From contig NZ_JAQLFJ010000002.1 of assembly GCF_028206795.1 (NCBI RefSeq), positions 179,295 through 243,294 of the forward strand: 64,000 bases of DNA, written 5' to 3'. Below the pieces are notes generated by a model. The model was not told where the DNA came from and did no database searches. It saw only the letters and a program-made list of their open reading frames with translations. The stretch is from Collinsella aerofaciens (GTDB lineage Bacteria; Actinomycetota; Coriobacteriia; Coriobacteriales; Coriobacteriaceae). Shown here in pieces: positions 39,312 to 49,357 of the stretch (position 1 is its first letter; each line of letters starts with the position of its first letter). A program made the position numbers and the translations under genes.

Positions 39312-40289
39312 TCACTCGACGATTTTGTGCCCCAGCTGAACCTGACGGAAGTCTTTCTTTTGCAGCGAACTCGCAGACGTAACCTCAAGAATCATTTGAG
39401 CGGCAGTGATGCCCATCGTTTTATAGCCAAAGTGCACCGTTCTAATTCCGCCGCTAACGGCACGCAAAAATTGGTTATCGCCAAAACCAGAAACGCGTCG
39501 CGCAGGATCGCCCACACCGACCTCAGCTAAGGCACGGATAGCTCCCGCGGCCATCGTATCCGTAGCGCAAGAGATAAAGGCAGGAGCGGGTGTTTCTTTT
39601 AGAAGCTCACAAGCATGGCTGTAACCGCCATCCACCGTAAAGGAACTTTCGCGATAAAGATTTGAATCGAGCTCACGACCGGCATCGGAGAGTCCCGCGC
39701 GAAAACCGTCCTCGCGAAGAGCGCCAGCCGAGATGTCCCGACGAGTGGCGCCCATATACGCAATTGGGCCTTCACAACTGGCGCACACGTGATGAGCAAG
39801 GTCGCGCGCCGCCTCGTATTCGTCATAATAGACACAATTGCAGCCGTCAAGTTGCTGACCGGCCAACACAACGGGGACTCGCGCAGAATCAAAGAATTCC
39901 TCATGCTCGGGAGTAATTACAGTACCGGCAAGAATGATGCCGTCAACGGGATACGACTGAAAAAGCTCAAGGAACGAAACCTCGCGCGCCGGGTCATTGG
40001 CAGTGTTGGCAAGGAGCATTTGATACCCCTCGGCCTGAAGCCTTTCCCCAATGCCCGCCGTCAATCGGCTAATGGACTCCGAGTTGATCTTAGGCACGAT
40101 GACGCCGATGAGCTTGGTAGACCCCGTGCGCAGCGCGCGGGCCTGGTTGGAACGCACGTAGCCGGTCTGCTCGATCGCCTGCTTAATGCGCTTGGCCTTA
40201 TCTGCCGAAATATAGCCACCGTTAAGATAGCGCGAGACCGCGGCGCTCGAAACGCCCGCCAGCTCGGCGACATCTTTCATCTTTACCAC
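39312..40289 (-). CDS. LacI-family transcriptional repressor
   Basis: The HTH MKDVAELAGVSSAAVSRYLN and the hinge ALRTGSTKLIGVIVPKI are canonical. A periplasmic-binding-like effector domain follows. The GTG at 40289 is preceded by GGGG at five bases; more upstream starts would run through an operator. It probably represses the PTS, deacetylase and GH32 genes and itself, with the sugar phosphate or sugar as inducer. The gene lies upstream of and in line with its targets. Confidence 0.92.
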   Translation of the reverse strand: MVKMKDVAELAGVSSAAVSRYLNGGYISADKAKRIKQAIEQTGYVRSNQARALRTGSTKLIGVIVPKINSESISRLTAGIGERLQAEGYQMLLANTANDPAREVSFLELFQSYPVDGIILAGTVITPEHEEFFDSARVPVVLAGQQLDGCNCVYYDEYEAARDLAHHVCASCEGPIAYMGATRRDISAGALREDGFRAGLSDAGRELDSNLYRESSFTVDGGYSHACELLKETPAPAFISCATDTMAAGAIRALAEVGVGDPARRVSGFGDNQFLRAVSGGIRTVHFGYKTMGITAAQMILEVTSASSLQKKDFRQVQLGHKIVE

Positions 40290-40304
40290 GAGTACCCCTG
40301 TCAT

Positions 40305-40358
40305 TGAAATCGCTTTCATCATGATACCCATGAAGGCACTCCAGATGAATCGATTTCA
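40305..40358. promoter_or_regulatory. Two LacI-type operators at the repressor's own promoter
   Basis: TGAAATCGCTTTCA (40305-40318) and TGAATCGATTTCA (40346-40358) are near-palindromes with the same centre as the sites at 39221-39255. They are 41 bp apart, about four helical turns. Autoregulation is the natural reading. Confidence 0.75.
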
Positions 40359-40396
40359 CCCAGGTCGAAAAAACATCAGCGAAGGCTGGAACCAAA

Positions 40397-41062
40397 CTAG
40401 CCGTGGTATTCGCCGTTGTATTGGATGAGCGTGAGGTCCTCTACGCCGTCGAGCGCACGGATCGCGTCCGCATAGGGCATGTCAACGCCGTCCGAGAACA
40501 CCTCGACGGCCATCTCCACCTTGTCGCCGCGCATGGTCTTGGACTTCACCGTGAACTTGGTGCGACCAAAGGCGCGCACGATATCGTCGCCCGTGGTCTG
40601 GCCCGTATAGTGGATCACAAACATGTACACGCGCGCCTTGTCCTGGTGCGCCGCAAAGCCCGCTATCATCGCCACGATCACCACGGCAGTAAGCCCCACG
40701 AGCGCATACATACCGGCGCCCGCCGTAATGCCCGTGGTAATGGCCCAGAACAGATACAACAGGTCGAGTGGGTCCTTGACCGCCGTACGATAGCGGACGA
40801 TAGACAGAGCACCGACCATACCGAGTGAGATGACCACGTTCGTCGAGATGGCGAGCGTGACCATGCAGGTGAGCACGCACATGCCCACAAGCGTCACGGC
40901 AAAGCTACGCGAATACACCACGCCGGTAAAAAAGCGCTTGTACACGTAATAGATCAGGATGCCCATGGCGAGCGCCACAAGCAGCGAAAGGCCAATCTTG
41001 GCAGGGTCGACCTGGCCAAACGCCTCCAAAACGGAGTTCTTAAAAAAGTCCCTGGTGCTCAT
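40397..41062 (-). CDS. DUF4956 membrane protein
   Basis: Four hydrophobic segments in the first 130 residues surround the signature VVISLGMVGALSIVRYRTAV followed by KDPLDLLYLFWA, which marks DUF4956. The C-terminal cytosolic part is a small alpha/beta domain. Its role is unknown, but DUF4956, VTC and CotH genes commonly travel together and with Pel-type polysaccharide genes. It is the last gene of the operon, four bases after the VTC gene. Confidence 0.88.
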   Translation of the reverse strand: MSTRDFFKNSVLEAFGQVDPAKIGLSLLVALAMGILIYYVYKRFFTGVVYSRSFAVTLVGMCVLTCMVTLAISTNVVISLGMVGALSIVRYRTAVKDPLDLLYLFWAITTGITAGAGMYALVGLTAVVIVAMIAGFAAHQDKARVYMFVIHYTGQTTGDDIVRAFGRTKFTVKSKTMRGDKVEMAVEVFSDGVDMPYADAIRALDGVEDLTLIQYNGEYHG

Positions 41063-41065
41063 GGT

Positions 41066-41857
41066 CTAAATATCCCCTCGGTTCTCAAAATCCGATTCCC
41101 AGTAATTAAATCCGCGCAGGTAGGCGGTCTTTTCGTAACACAGGCAGTACTTGGAGACCGCCGTAAGCTCGGCCGCGCCCGGCGGCACCAAATCGCGCAC
41201 CAGCTGCGGGCAAAACTCCGTAAACTTGACCTCCATCACCAGCTTGCCGGGCTCCAGGACCGGCAGCACGGGCAGCGTCGCGTCAAAGATATCGAAGCTT
41301 CCCACCGCGGCACGCACGTTCATGTCAAACGTAATACGCACGGTGCCCTCGTCCATCACCCACGGCTCACGCTCGTAGTCCACGATGGTCCGCGGGCGCA
41401 TCATGTTGCAGATGCACTCGATGTAGAACTCGCGACAGAGCGGATAGGGGCTCCTCAGCAAAAAGCCGTAGTCGCCAGCCAGAATCTGCTCAAACTCGCC
41501 ACGTGTGAGCGGCGCGTCCTCCTTATAGATCCAGCTACCGTACTTCTTTTTGCGCTCGAGCTTAATCACCTTGTCGCTGCCGTTATAGATGCGAACGCGA
41601 TACTTTTTGCGCATGAGAATGCCGGCGTCTTTTTCCTCGTAGGCCGAGTTGCAGTAGTCGTCAAAATACAGGCTGCGAATGGTGTAACCGCCCGCCCGCG
41701 CATGCTTGTCCAGCTTAAACACCGGCGCCATGCGACAGGCAAGCGCAGCGTGCTCGCCCTCGTTAATGAGATATTTGAGCTCGTGGCGGTAACGTTCCTG
41801 TGTGGCACGCACAGGCGGGGCCGCCAAGCGCTCAAGCAGCGCGCTAGCCCTCCTCAT
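41066..41857 (-). CDS. VTC-domain polyphosphate-polymerase-like protein
   Basis: This soluble protein of 263 residues shows the tunnel-fold features of VTC proteins. RYRHELKYLINEGEHAALAC and TIRSLYFDDYCNSAYEEKDA are followed by KKYRVRIYNG, KLERKKKYGSWIYKE and a late MEVKFTEFCP. In yeast the VTC core makes polyphosphate from ATP. In Pel-associated operons its activity has not been shown to my knowledge. It overlaps the CotH-like gene by 14 bases. Confidence 0.88.
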   Translation of the reverse strand: MRRASALLERLAAPPVRATQERYRHELKYLINEGEHAALACRMAPVFKLDKHARAGGYTIRSLYFDDYCNSAYEEKDAGILMRKKYRVRIYNGSDKVIKLERKKKYGSWIYKEDAPLTRGEFEQILAGDYGFLLRSPYPLCREFYIECICNMMRPRTIVDYEREPWVMDEGTVRITFDMNVRAAVGSFDIFDATLPVLPVLEPGKLVMEVKFTEFCPQLVRDLVPPGAAELTAVSKYCLCYEKTAYLRGFNYWESDFENRGDI

Positions 41858-43613
41858 ACGTGTCCTCCACGACCTTACCGCCGTCTTGCACGTAAAAGCA
41901 CTTCATGCCGTAGTTCTTGCCGTCGTCGGTCACATAGTAGTCAAACGCATCTTGCGTATAGCCGTCGGAGTTGGTGGCACGCACGCGCACAAAATACTGG
42001 CCGGCATCGGGCGCATCGCAGGTCACCTCGGGAAGCAGCACGTCCTCGGCCTTAAAGACCACATCGCTTATGGCATAGTCGCGCGCAAGCTCTACAGTGT
42101 AGCGAATGTCGCGCGCCTCAAAGTCGTAAGACGCATCCCAGTTAATGCGCAGCTTACCGTTATCGATCTGCGGCACGCCGATGTAGAACGGCATGGGCTT
42201 TTTAAAACTCTCGCGAAAGCTCTTGTAGTTCTCCTCGATCTCGGAGGGAATCGCCGCGGCGATCTGCTCGTATTGGTCCTTGGTGACAGGCAGATTGTCG
42301 ATATCGGGCGAAGCAAAGACCAGAGATTCAGTCACCTCGCGGTAGTGCTTGATCATCTTGGCCAGGCGAGTCTCGGTCAAATACGAGCGCAAGTCCTTGA
42401 CGGCACGGTCGAGTTCGCTGCGGAACGACTTGCTGCGCAACGCGCGGTTAAACAGCACGTTGCCCCAGTAGTTGCTTGCACCGCGCTCCCAGCTCGCGTA
42501 GTCCGAAAACCCGGTAAGAGAAAGCTCCAGCTTACGCAGCATGCCGTCGTTATCCCAATCCAAAAAGTACCAGGTATTTGAGTTGAGAGGGCTGTACAGA
42601 TAGCAGTTACGGTTCTGCGTATCGCAGTTGCCCGTCAGGATCTGAAACGCCAGCCAATAGACCAGATTCTCGGTATCAAAGTAGGTATCGAGCACATCAT
42701 CGATCTTTTGCGACTCATCGTTGAGCGCATCGAGCATCTCGATGAGCTTGGTGTGGTCCGAATCGCCCTTAATCTCGAGCATGCCCTCAAACGCCGTCTG
42801 GTTATAGTCGGGGTCATCCGCCAGCTTAATGGTGTCCTCGTAGCGATGGAAATCGAAGCTGTTCACCTTGTACAGGTGCCCGCTCTTATCCAGGCCATGT
42901 GCCTTAAGCGCCGTCTTGTTGAGCTGCTCCACCTGCGTAAACAGGCCGTAGTCCTCAAAGGTGTCGTTGGTCTTTTCGGTCTGGTCGCACACCCACAGAT
43001 GCACAAACTGCGTGCGCAGGCCCATCATCTGGGGAATCCCACGGATAAGGTCGTAGGCCATCTTGTTGCGAAAACGCATACCCTCGCCCATGTGCTTGTT
43101 GAGCGCAATCGCGCGCTGTTGGCGCCAGGTACCCTTGCCCTTTTTGAGCTCCACCTTGTAATTCTTTTGCGAGTTTACACTCGATGTCTGGCCACGCACC
43201 TGCACGGTAGCATTGGGCGCTTCCTCGCCATAGCCAACCTCGCCGGCCACCGGGCCGTCTTCGTCGCCCGCCTGCAGCAGGCCCATAACCTGATAGCGCG
43301 TCACGCCCATGTCGGCATAGTCATACACCGAGTACGTGTTGATCTCGGCCCAGCTGTGGTCGGTGTTCTCGGAGCTGTTACCGCGCGAGACCGTCAGGTA
43401 CATGGTCACAATACCCGAGTCGTCGTAGACCTCGTACAGCTCGTCCTTATCGCGCAGGTGCTTAGTCCCGTCCGAGGCCTCGGCCTTTTTGATCTCGTCC
43501 TGCTTTTTGACTTTTTTGGTCGAGGAGTCTTCCTGCACCGAGCAGCCCGAAAGCAACAGCACACCGGCAGCCGCCTCAAACAGACGGCGGCGAGACATCA
43601 TTCTATCGGTCAT
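41844..43613 (-). CDS. CotH-like lipoprotein kinase
   Basis: The N-terminus has a hydrophobic stretch with lipobox LLLSGC, so it is probably a membrane-anchored outer protein. CotH kinase elements follow: VQVRGQTSSVNSQKNYKVEL, QRAIALNKHMGEGMRFRNKM, DYGLFTQVEQLNK and the metal-binding YFLDWDNDGML. A fibronectin-like domain forms the C-terminus. CotH proteins phosphorylate surface proteins in spore formers; here the target may be part of the polysaccharide machinery. The length of 589 residues is normal. Confidence 0.88.
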   Translation of the reverse strand: MTDRMMSRRRLFEAAAGVLLLSGCSVQEDSSTKKVKKQDEIKKAEASDGTKHLRDKDELYEVYDDSGIVTMYLTVSRGNSSENTDHSWAEINTYSVYDYADMGVTRYQVMGLLQAGDEDGPVAGEVGYGEEAPNATVQVRGQTSSVNSQKNYKVELKKGKGTWRQQRAIALNKHMGEGMRFRNKMAYDLIRGIPQMMGLRTQFVHLWVCDQTEKTNDTFEDYGLFTQVEQLNKTALKAHGLDKSGHLYKVNSFDFHRYEDTIKLADDPDYNQTAFEGMLEIKGDSDHTKLIEMLDALNDESQKIDDVLDTYFDTENLVYWLAFQILTGNCDTQNRNCYLYSPLNSNTWYFLDWDNDGMLRKLELSLTGFSDYASWERGASNYWGNVLFNRALRSKSFRSELDRAVKDLRSYLTETRLAKMIKHYREVTESLVFASPDIDNLPVTKDQYEQIAAAIPSEIEENYKSFRESFKKPMPFYIGVPQIDNGKLRINWDASYDFEARDIRYTVELARDYAISDVVFKAEDVLLPEVTCDAPDAGQYFVRVRATNSDGYTQDAFDYYVTDDGKNYGMKCFYVQDGGKVVEDTYEEG

Positions 43614-45147
43614 CAGGACCTCCCCAATGCTTGCGATACACGTGAACTACTGCGCGCTCAAACGCGCCATGTGGCTCACCCTTATGGCGACCTTCCTCAT
43701 AGCGCTGTTCGGCACGGTCGAGCAAGCGGCCCAGCTGTGTAAAGCGACCCGTTTTGTCGGTCGCCACAATGGGCTGCTGGCTCAGGATACGATACGGCAA
43801 GTTGGCGGTATAGGTATCGAGCCGCAGCAGCGCCACGATAAAAAACACCGCCGCACCCAACAAAAAGCCAAAGCCGTAAAACTGCTGCGGCAAAAGCAAC
43901 GACACGGCAGTCGCCAGCCCGGCCACACCGGCAAACAGTCCCGAGGCCAGCACGGCCCCCTTGTAGTCGGTAAAGTACAGCAAGATGAGCAATAACGTAT
44001 TGCCCACGGCATACAGGCCATAGCCCACGCATAACGTGCGGAAATACCCGTGCATCAGGTTGTTAAAGCCCAACGGTAGGGCCGACAGCACCGTGGTCTC
44101 GAGCGAGATGACCGCCGCCGTCACAAACAGTTGCTTGAGCGCACAAAAGCGCAGTTCTCGGTTGAGCGTGGCAAGCATTTCCTCCTCGGCCACCACAATG
44201 TCGCCCACCACGCCACCGTCGTTGAACAGGCTGTAGTAGTCGCGGTAGCGCGGATAGAAGTTGACCTCGACCGAGACCACAAAGTTGACGGACGTGACCA
44301 GGATCGTCAAAAACGCGATGAGCGCCGGCACATCGTGGTAGGGCGCACCATAAAACAAGCCCTTGACCTGCACGCCAATGGGACCGGCCCATATTATCAC
44401 CAAGTGCGCAAAGAGGCCCAGGTTGGTAAACAAGCCCGTGAGCGCCAACGGCATAAACTGATCGAGCCACCGTAAAAAGAGCCAGGGGCTGCGGTCGCTC
44501 TGCGGAAAATACCTGTACAGCAGCACAACGTCCCAGGCGAGCATGACGCCGTAGCCCAGAGCAATTGACGCCAACAGGCCCTCGACCGGCGGCAGTCCCA
44601 GCGCCAGCGCGGCCAGGGCGCACAGGCACGCCACGCCAATGGCAGCCGCAAAGCTGCATAGGATACCGCGGTAATCCTTGATGGCCGTGAGGTAACTCAT
44701 GCCGTTCCAGTTGACGATCATAATGTTGAACAGCCACAGGCACAGCAGCCCCTGCAGCAGCGTGGCGCCCGAGAACAGCAGAAAGACGCCGTAGAGCACC
44801 GTGCCCGCAACGAGCGTGACAGCATTGGAGCCCCAAAACGAGGGCAGAATCTCGTCCTCGCGCTCGGCAAACAACATATCAGCCAAAAAGCGCGTGCCCG
44901 GCATGGAGAAAAAGCTCGTGAGCGTGAGCGACGCCAGCAGCGTATAGGTCACCATGCACACCAGCAGGTCTTGGTTGGCGCGTCCCACGCCCCACAGACC
45001 GCACAGCACCAAGATACCCACCTGGAGCAGCACGCCCAGCAGCATCGGGCCCGTGCACACAATGCCGGCGTAGCCATAGGCGCGCATCGTGGCAAACAGG
45101 CCCTTGCGCCTAAACAGGCGCTTGAGCTCAAAACCGATTCCGGCCAC
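43603..45147 (-). CDS. pelG: PelG exopolysaccharide flippase
   Basis: This is a polytopic membrane protein with about 12-14 helices. It opens MAGIGFELKRLFRRKGLFAT, the PelG signature start. The MATE-like/Wzx-like fold transports the Pel polymer across the membrane together with PelD and PelE. The length of 514 residues exceeds the usual 450-460 by a soluble C-terminal tail. It overlaps the CotH gene by 11 bases and follows pelF by three. Confidence 0.92.
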   Translation of the reverse strand: MAGIGFELKRLFRRKGLFATMRAYGYAGIVCTGPMLLGVLLQVGILVLCGLWGVGRANQDLLVCMVTYTLLASLTLTSFFSMPGTRFLADMLFAEREDEILPSFWGSNAVTLVAGTVLYGVFLLFSGATLLQGLLCLWLFNIMIVNWNGMSYLTAIKDYRGILCSFAAAIGVACLCALAALALGLPPVEGLLASIALGYGVMLAWDVVLLYRYFPQSDRSPWLFLRWLDQFMPLALTGLFTNLGLFAHLVIIWAGPIGVQVKGLFYGAPYHDVPALIAFLTILVTSVNFVVSVEVNFYPRYRDYYSLFNDGGVVGDIVVAEEEMLATLNRELRFCALKQLFVTAAVISLETTVLSALPLGFNNLMHGYFRTLCVGYGLYAVGNTLLLILLYFTDYKGAVLASGLFAGVAGLATAVSLLLPQQFYGFGFLLGAAVFFIVALLRLDTYTANLPYRILSQQPIVATDKTGRFTQLGRLLDRAEQRYEEGRHKGEPHGAFERAVVHVYRKHWGGPDDR

Positions 45148-45150
45148 CGG

Positions 45151-46578
45151 CTACTCCCCCTCTCTGGGCAGGTCAAACGCTTGCGCCGTCACGTCGTACA
45201 GCGCGCGATAGTTGGCGAGCATCTGCTCGTGCAAAAAGTACGTGGCAACGCGACGCTGGCCTCGTTCCCCCATCTCAATGCGACGGGCGCGGCTTGTGCA
45301 CATGCGTTCCATGGCATCGGCCAAGCCCTTGCGATACATAGGCGGCGTCACAAAACCTGCCACGCCAAAGTCATCGCCCGGAGCGCCTTCGAGCAACTCA
45401 CGGCAGCAGCCCACCTCGGTCGTCACGCAGGGACGACACGCGGCAAGCGACTCCAGCACGCTGAGCGGCTGGCCCTCGGAGATGCTCGTCAAAATGGTAA
45501 AGTCGAGCTTTTCCATGTACTCGACCACGTTGACGCGGCCGGTAAAGATCAGGTCGCGCACGCCCAGGGTTTCGACCAGCGCATGGCACTCGGCGCCGTA
45601 CTCCTCGTCGTCCACGCCGCCCATGATGTGCAGGCGCACCTTGGGCAGGCGCTCGTGCAGCTCAAAGAAGGCATAGATCATGGTCTTAACATCCTTGATG
45701 GGCGCCAGGCGCACCACCGCGCCAATGTCCACCCAGCCGTCATCGGTCTTTAAGGGAATATCCTTAAAGCGATCGAACTGGATGCCGTTGGGGATGACCA
45801 GGCATTTGTCCGCATCGCAGCCCATATCAATCTGCGTCTTGCGGGCGTTATGGAACAAACTCGTCACGCGGAAGGCGCGGCGGTAGATCTCCTCCGAAAG
45901 CAGGTAGAAAAAGCGAATCCAGCGGTCCTTAAAGGACGGCACCACCCAATCGGCGCGAATGATCTCTTCCTCGCGCTCGCGGGTATAGATGCCATGCTCG
46001 GTCAGCAGCACCGGCGCATGGTGAACGCTTGAGCCCAGGCAGGCGAGCAGGCCACCGTAGCCGGTCGAGATGGCATGGTACACATCGGCCACCGGCACCT
46101 CGCTGCCCAACAGGTAGAGCACGGGCAGCAACATGGAGCGCATGGTGTGGAATGCATCGGCAAAGGGCGTGTAGGGATACTCGGCCAGGCACACGTCGCG
46201 AAAGATATCCATAAACGTGCGGCTCTGCAAAAACGAGAGCGGATGCACGCGACGGCGGTGGAAGATATCGAATAACACGTCCCAGTCCGGATTGGAGAGC
46301 GACACCAGACGGCGTAGCGCCTCGCGCTCGCGGTCGTTAAAACTGGCTTCATGTTGCTCGCCCGAAAGCCGCAGGGCATCGTCCAGGAACACCTCGTGCA
46401 CCTCGACCACGTTGCCGGGCAGCTCGTAGACAAACTTGCCACGGTCGGCAGCATGCGCGCCGATCACCCACAGCACAAACTCGTGCTCGGGCATGGCCTG
46501 GATATAGCCATGCATCCAGGTAGATACGCCGCCGTGCACATAGGGGTAGCAACCCTCGAGTACCAAGCAGATTCTCAT
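45151..46578 (-). CDS. pelF: PelF glycosyltransferase (GT4)
   Basis: PelF polymerises UDP-N-acetylhexosamine units into Pel. The start MRICLVLEGCYPYVHGGVST is typical of the family. VVRLAPIKDVKTMIYAFFEL and SISEGQPLSVLESLAACRPC hold the donor-binding residues. The protein is cytosolic, 475 residues, and of normal length. Its ATG overlaps the DUF2194 stop, so translation is coupled. Confidence 0.95.
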   Translation of the reverse strand: MRICLVLEGCYPYVHGGVSTWMHGYIQAMPEHEFVLWVIGAHAADRGKFVYELPGNVVEVHEVFLDDALRLSGEQHEASFNDREREALRRLVSLSNPDWDVLFDIFHRRRVHPLSFLQSRTFMDIFRDVCLAEYPYTPFADAFHTMRSMLLPVLYLLGSEVPVADVYHAISTGYGGLLACLGSSVHHAPVLLTEHGIYTREREEEIIRADWVVPSFKDRWIRFFYLLSEEIYRRAFRVTSLFHNARKTQIDMGCDADKCLVIPNGIQFDRFKDIPLKTDDGWVDIGAVVRLAPIKDVKTMIYAFFELHERLPKVRLHIMGGVDDEEYGAECHALVETLGVRDLIFTGRVNVVEYMEKLDFTILTSISEGQPLSVLESLAACRPCVTTEVGCCRELLEGAPGDDFGVAGFVTPPMYRKGLADAMERMCTSRARRIEMGERGQRRVATYFLHEQMLANYRALYDVTAQAFDLPREGE

Positions 46579-48455
46579 TTATCGCCACCCTCCTTGCGCT
46601 CGATCGTCACGGTCTTATCATTTGCCTTGAGCAGATACAGATTGCCCGTAAGGTGCGTCAGTTCGCCACCCGTCACCGCACCCGGCTCGCCGTTGTTGGC
46701 GCGAAACATGAGCCACGCCTCGTCGTGGAAATTGCCCAGGCTGAGCGTCCAGGCATCCGCGCCGGTATCCACGCTCACCGTCACGGACGAAAAGCGCTGG
46801 ATAGCACCGGAGCATTCCGAACCGGTCTGGCGCCGCAGGTCGGGCGCAGACTTGGTAAGCCACTCCAGGTAGTCGGTCAGACCGCCCTTGTAGACCTCCC
46901 AGCCCTCTTTGGCGCCGCGATCCGGATCGAGCAGGTCGTCCGGGTGCATAAAGTGCGTACTCACGTAGTGCATGTTGAGCTCGGACACGGCTGCCAGACG
47001 CATGTAGGAATCGTCGACCATGCCACCCGAGACAATACGCGGCTGCTCCACGATGCCATCGCTCGCCACGCCAAACTCCTGAACGTAGGGCAGGTCGGTG
47101 CCGTCCGAAAAGTACGTACTGGCAATGGTCTTGATGCGCGGAACGTCGGTGCCGATAAGCTTGCGTGCGCGGGCCGAAAGGATATTCGACGGCGGTACGT
47201 AAACCGAGCCATGAGCGTTGGGCAGAACCTCGTCCTGAAACGCGATAAGTTCGTTGAGCGAAGCGACGAGCGTCTCTTTGTTCTTCCAGGTCTTGTAGAC
47301 GTACAGCGTGCCGTAGTCGGTGTCCCAGAGCGCGAGCGGCTGATGGTTGTAGCCGTGAAAGCCCAGCTCGCCGCCCATCTGCAGCAGCATGCCGCCAAAA
47401 TATCGAAATTGCGTGGTATCGGGTTGGCGCGCGGGCTCGGTCTGGTTGACCGCGTCCTCGTAGTTTTCGATCATCACGCCGGTATAGCGAATGCCATATT
47501 TTTGCGCGAGCTTTTGCAGATCGGGCCACCAGACCTTGGTGTAAAAATCCGCAATGGAAAGGCCGTAGTCACGCTTGATATAAGTACCATCGCCCGAGGG
47601 CACGGGGCTAGGAAAGTCGTCCAAATAGAACACGGCGCTGTTGATGACCGGATAGGCCGTAGCATCACCCAGCAGGATGATCGCCGCGGCGTAAAAACCG
47701 CGCATGACCTTGTCATAGATACCGATATTGCACACCACGGTGCGCCCGCTACCGCAGTCATTAGACCAAATGAGCGGGGCGCCCGCATCGCCGGTCATAG
47801 CCCACACACGAGCCGTCTCGCGCAGCGATACCGAAAGCGACGAATCAAAGGGGTCCGAGAACTCGTAGCGCTGGCCGCCGCCCAGCATAAAGTCCTCGCT
47901 CGGAACGATGCTTTCGGCTTTTACATAGTCATATCCGGCCGATTCAATGCCAAGCTTGGAGGCAATCACTTGCAGATAGCTCGAGTTATCCGGCGGCATG
48001 GCGAGCATAAGCGAACCGCCGGCACTCACCCAACTCATAATGTCGGTCAGATGCGTACTGAGCCCATCGAGCGACGGCATGAGCAAAATCACGCGATCGA
48101 AGGAGGTCAGCGAGGGAATGGCATCCGCGCCATCCAGGGCAAGGTCAACGTCGCGGTGCGCGATCTTCATGTCCAACAAAATCTGGTCGAACTGGTCTTT
48201 GACATCGTCGACGCCATCTTGGTCCGAGTCGGTAATGACCAGGCACGTGGGCTTTTGGCCAAAGATTACCGAGGAGGCCGGCACCGCGTCGTTGGCGGCG
48301 AGCATGCCCAGCTTGTGCTGTCCAGCGCTGTACTGCACGCCGGCACGCTCCACCAGCAGCACGGCGGCCATGGCAATAAAGACCGCCCACACCACGAGGA
48401 GTCCCATCCAACGAAAGCGGCCCACACGGTCTCGGATATGTTGCGCCACGCTCAT
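46575..48455 (-). CDS. DUF2194 Pel-associated deacetylase-like protein
   Basis: One N-terminal membrane helix (about residues 18-38) anchors a large outer portion. The first half is a Rossmann-like ThuA-type domain (PTCLVITDSDQDGVDDVKDQ). The second half resembles the polysaccharide deacetylase fold with VFYLDDFPSP, ELGFHGYNHQPLALWDTDYG and MHYVSTHFMHPDDL. In Gram-positive pel operons this gene takes the place of PelA deacetylase. GGAGGCCAG lies before the ATG at 48455. It has 626 residues. Confidence 0.85.
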   Translation of the reverse strand: MSVAQHIRDRVGRFRWMGLLVVWAVFIAMAAVLLVERAGVQYSAGQHKLGMLAANDAVPASSVIFGQKPTCLVITDSDQDGVDDVKDQFDQILLDMKIAHRDVDLALDGADAIPSLTSFDRVILLMPSLDGLSTHLTDIMSWVSAGGSLMLAMPPDNSSYLQVIASKLGIESAGYDYVKAESIVPSEDFMLGGGQRYEFSDPFDSSLSVSLRETARVWAMTGDAGAPLIWSNDCGSGRTVVCNIGIYDKVMRGFYAAAIILLGDATAYPVINSAVFYLDDFPSPVPSGDGTYIKRDYGLSIADFYTKVWWPDLQKLAQKYGIRYTGVMIENYEDAVNQTEPARQPDTTQFRYFGGMLLQMGGELGFHGYNHQPLALWDTDYGTLYVYKTWKNKETLVASLNELIAFQDEVLPNAHGSVYVPPSNILSARARKLIGTDVPRIKTIASTYFSDGTDLPYVQEFGVASDGIVEQPRIVSGGMVDDSYMRLAAVSELNMHYVSTHFMHPDDLLDPDRGAKEGWEVYKGGLTDYLEWLTKSAPDLRRQTGSECSGAIQRFSSVTVSVDTGADAWTLSLGNFHDEAWLMFRANNGEPGAVTGGELTHLTGNLYLLKANDKTVTIERKEGGDK

Positions 48456-49357
48456 CTGGCCTCCTCCCCGTCGCGCCAAAACGCCAACTGTTCACGGTTG
48501 GCGGCACTCAAATACACATGTTGGTTGTCGATCGCATCGATCACACGGTGGATTTCGTCACCGTCGCGGCGCATCACGGCCAGGCGCAGGCAAAGCATCC
48601 AAACCTCCTGCTCGTCGGGTACGTCGAGCACCAGCTGGTCGGTCACGGCCTGCGCCTCGTCGATCTGTCCGACATCGGCCAGCGCCGTCGTGTATCGAAT
48701 GCGCAGCTCAAGGGTATCCTCGCGCTCGCAGCGACGCGCAAGCAGGAGCGCGTACTGTTGGCGCTGAATCTGAGCCACGCGCCCCTCAGCCAAGCCCGAG
48801 CCCAAGTATTCACCAAGAAAATCGCAGTATTCGTTGAGGTTTTGAGCGCTCGGGTCCGTCTTAAAGGCACGCTCCAGCTGCTGCAGTTTAAGGTCGGACT
48901 CCTTGGAGATCTGCGCCACCGCCGTCGCTGCATAGTGCGCCACCTCAACGTCGTCGTTAAGCTTAGCCGCCTGCAGCTGCGCCAGGTACGCGTCGGGCTC
49001 CTCGGTGAGCATGGAGAGCATTAGGCGGCGCCGGTATGCCGGGTCGTTGACGATGAGCGCCTCCTCGAGCGGCACTACGCCTGAATCGTCCTCACCACTC
49101 GGTACCGACATACTGCGATGCAGGTCGTCGTTGAAGCGCAGCGACTCCAGCGCAGACTCTTTCAGCCCCTCGCCAAACACCGCGCTGCGGACCGATAGCA
49201 GAACCACCAGCAACGGGCCCCACAGCGGCACAAGCACTATCACAGCCAGCATGTGTCCGCGCACCGGCAGCAGGCCCAGCTTCATGAGCGTCCACAGCAT
49301 CAGGCAAACCAGCGCATGAATCAGCAGCAAGACGGCAGCAACGACAAGCGAGATCAA
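48452..49357 (-). CDS. pelE: PelE-like membrane TPR protein
   Basis: Two membrane helices near the N-terminus (about residues 2-24 and 36-56) precede a helical-repeat domain that reads like TPRs (ARRCEREDTLELRIRYTTAL, ADVGQIDEAQAV). PelE links the cytosolic synthase PelF to PelD and PelG. The 301 residues are close to PelE size, and the position between pelD and the deacetylase agrees. Sequence identity to known PelE is not obvious by eye, so context carries part of the call. Confidence 0.8.
   Translation of the reverse strand: MISLVVAAVLLLIHALVCLMLWTLMKLGLLPVRGHMLAVIVLVPLWGPLLVVLLSVRSAVFGEGLKESALESLRFNDDLHRSMSVPSGEDDSGVVPLEEALIVNDPAYRRRLMLSMLTEEPDAYLAQLQAAKLNDDVEVAHYAATAVAQISKESDLKLQQLERAFKTDPSAQNLNEYCDFLGEYLGSGLAEGRVAQIQRQQYALLLARRCEREDTLELRIRYTTALADVGQIDEAQAVTDQLVLDVPDEQEVWMLCLRLAVMRRDGDEIHRVIDAIDNQHVYLSAANREQLAFWRDGEEAR

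Noticed and set aside
46653..48767. 704-codon plus-strand frame antisense to the DUF2194 gene
   Set aside because: The GC-rich third-position pattern of the real gene opens this frame. It has no domain, no ribosome site and crosses the next gene's boundary.
48452..49357. Anti-sigma factor reading of the two-helix TPR protein
   Set aside because: No sigma factor is nearby, and its place in the pel operon explains it better as PelE.
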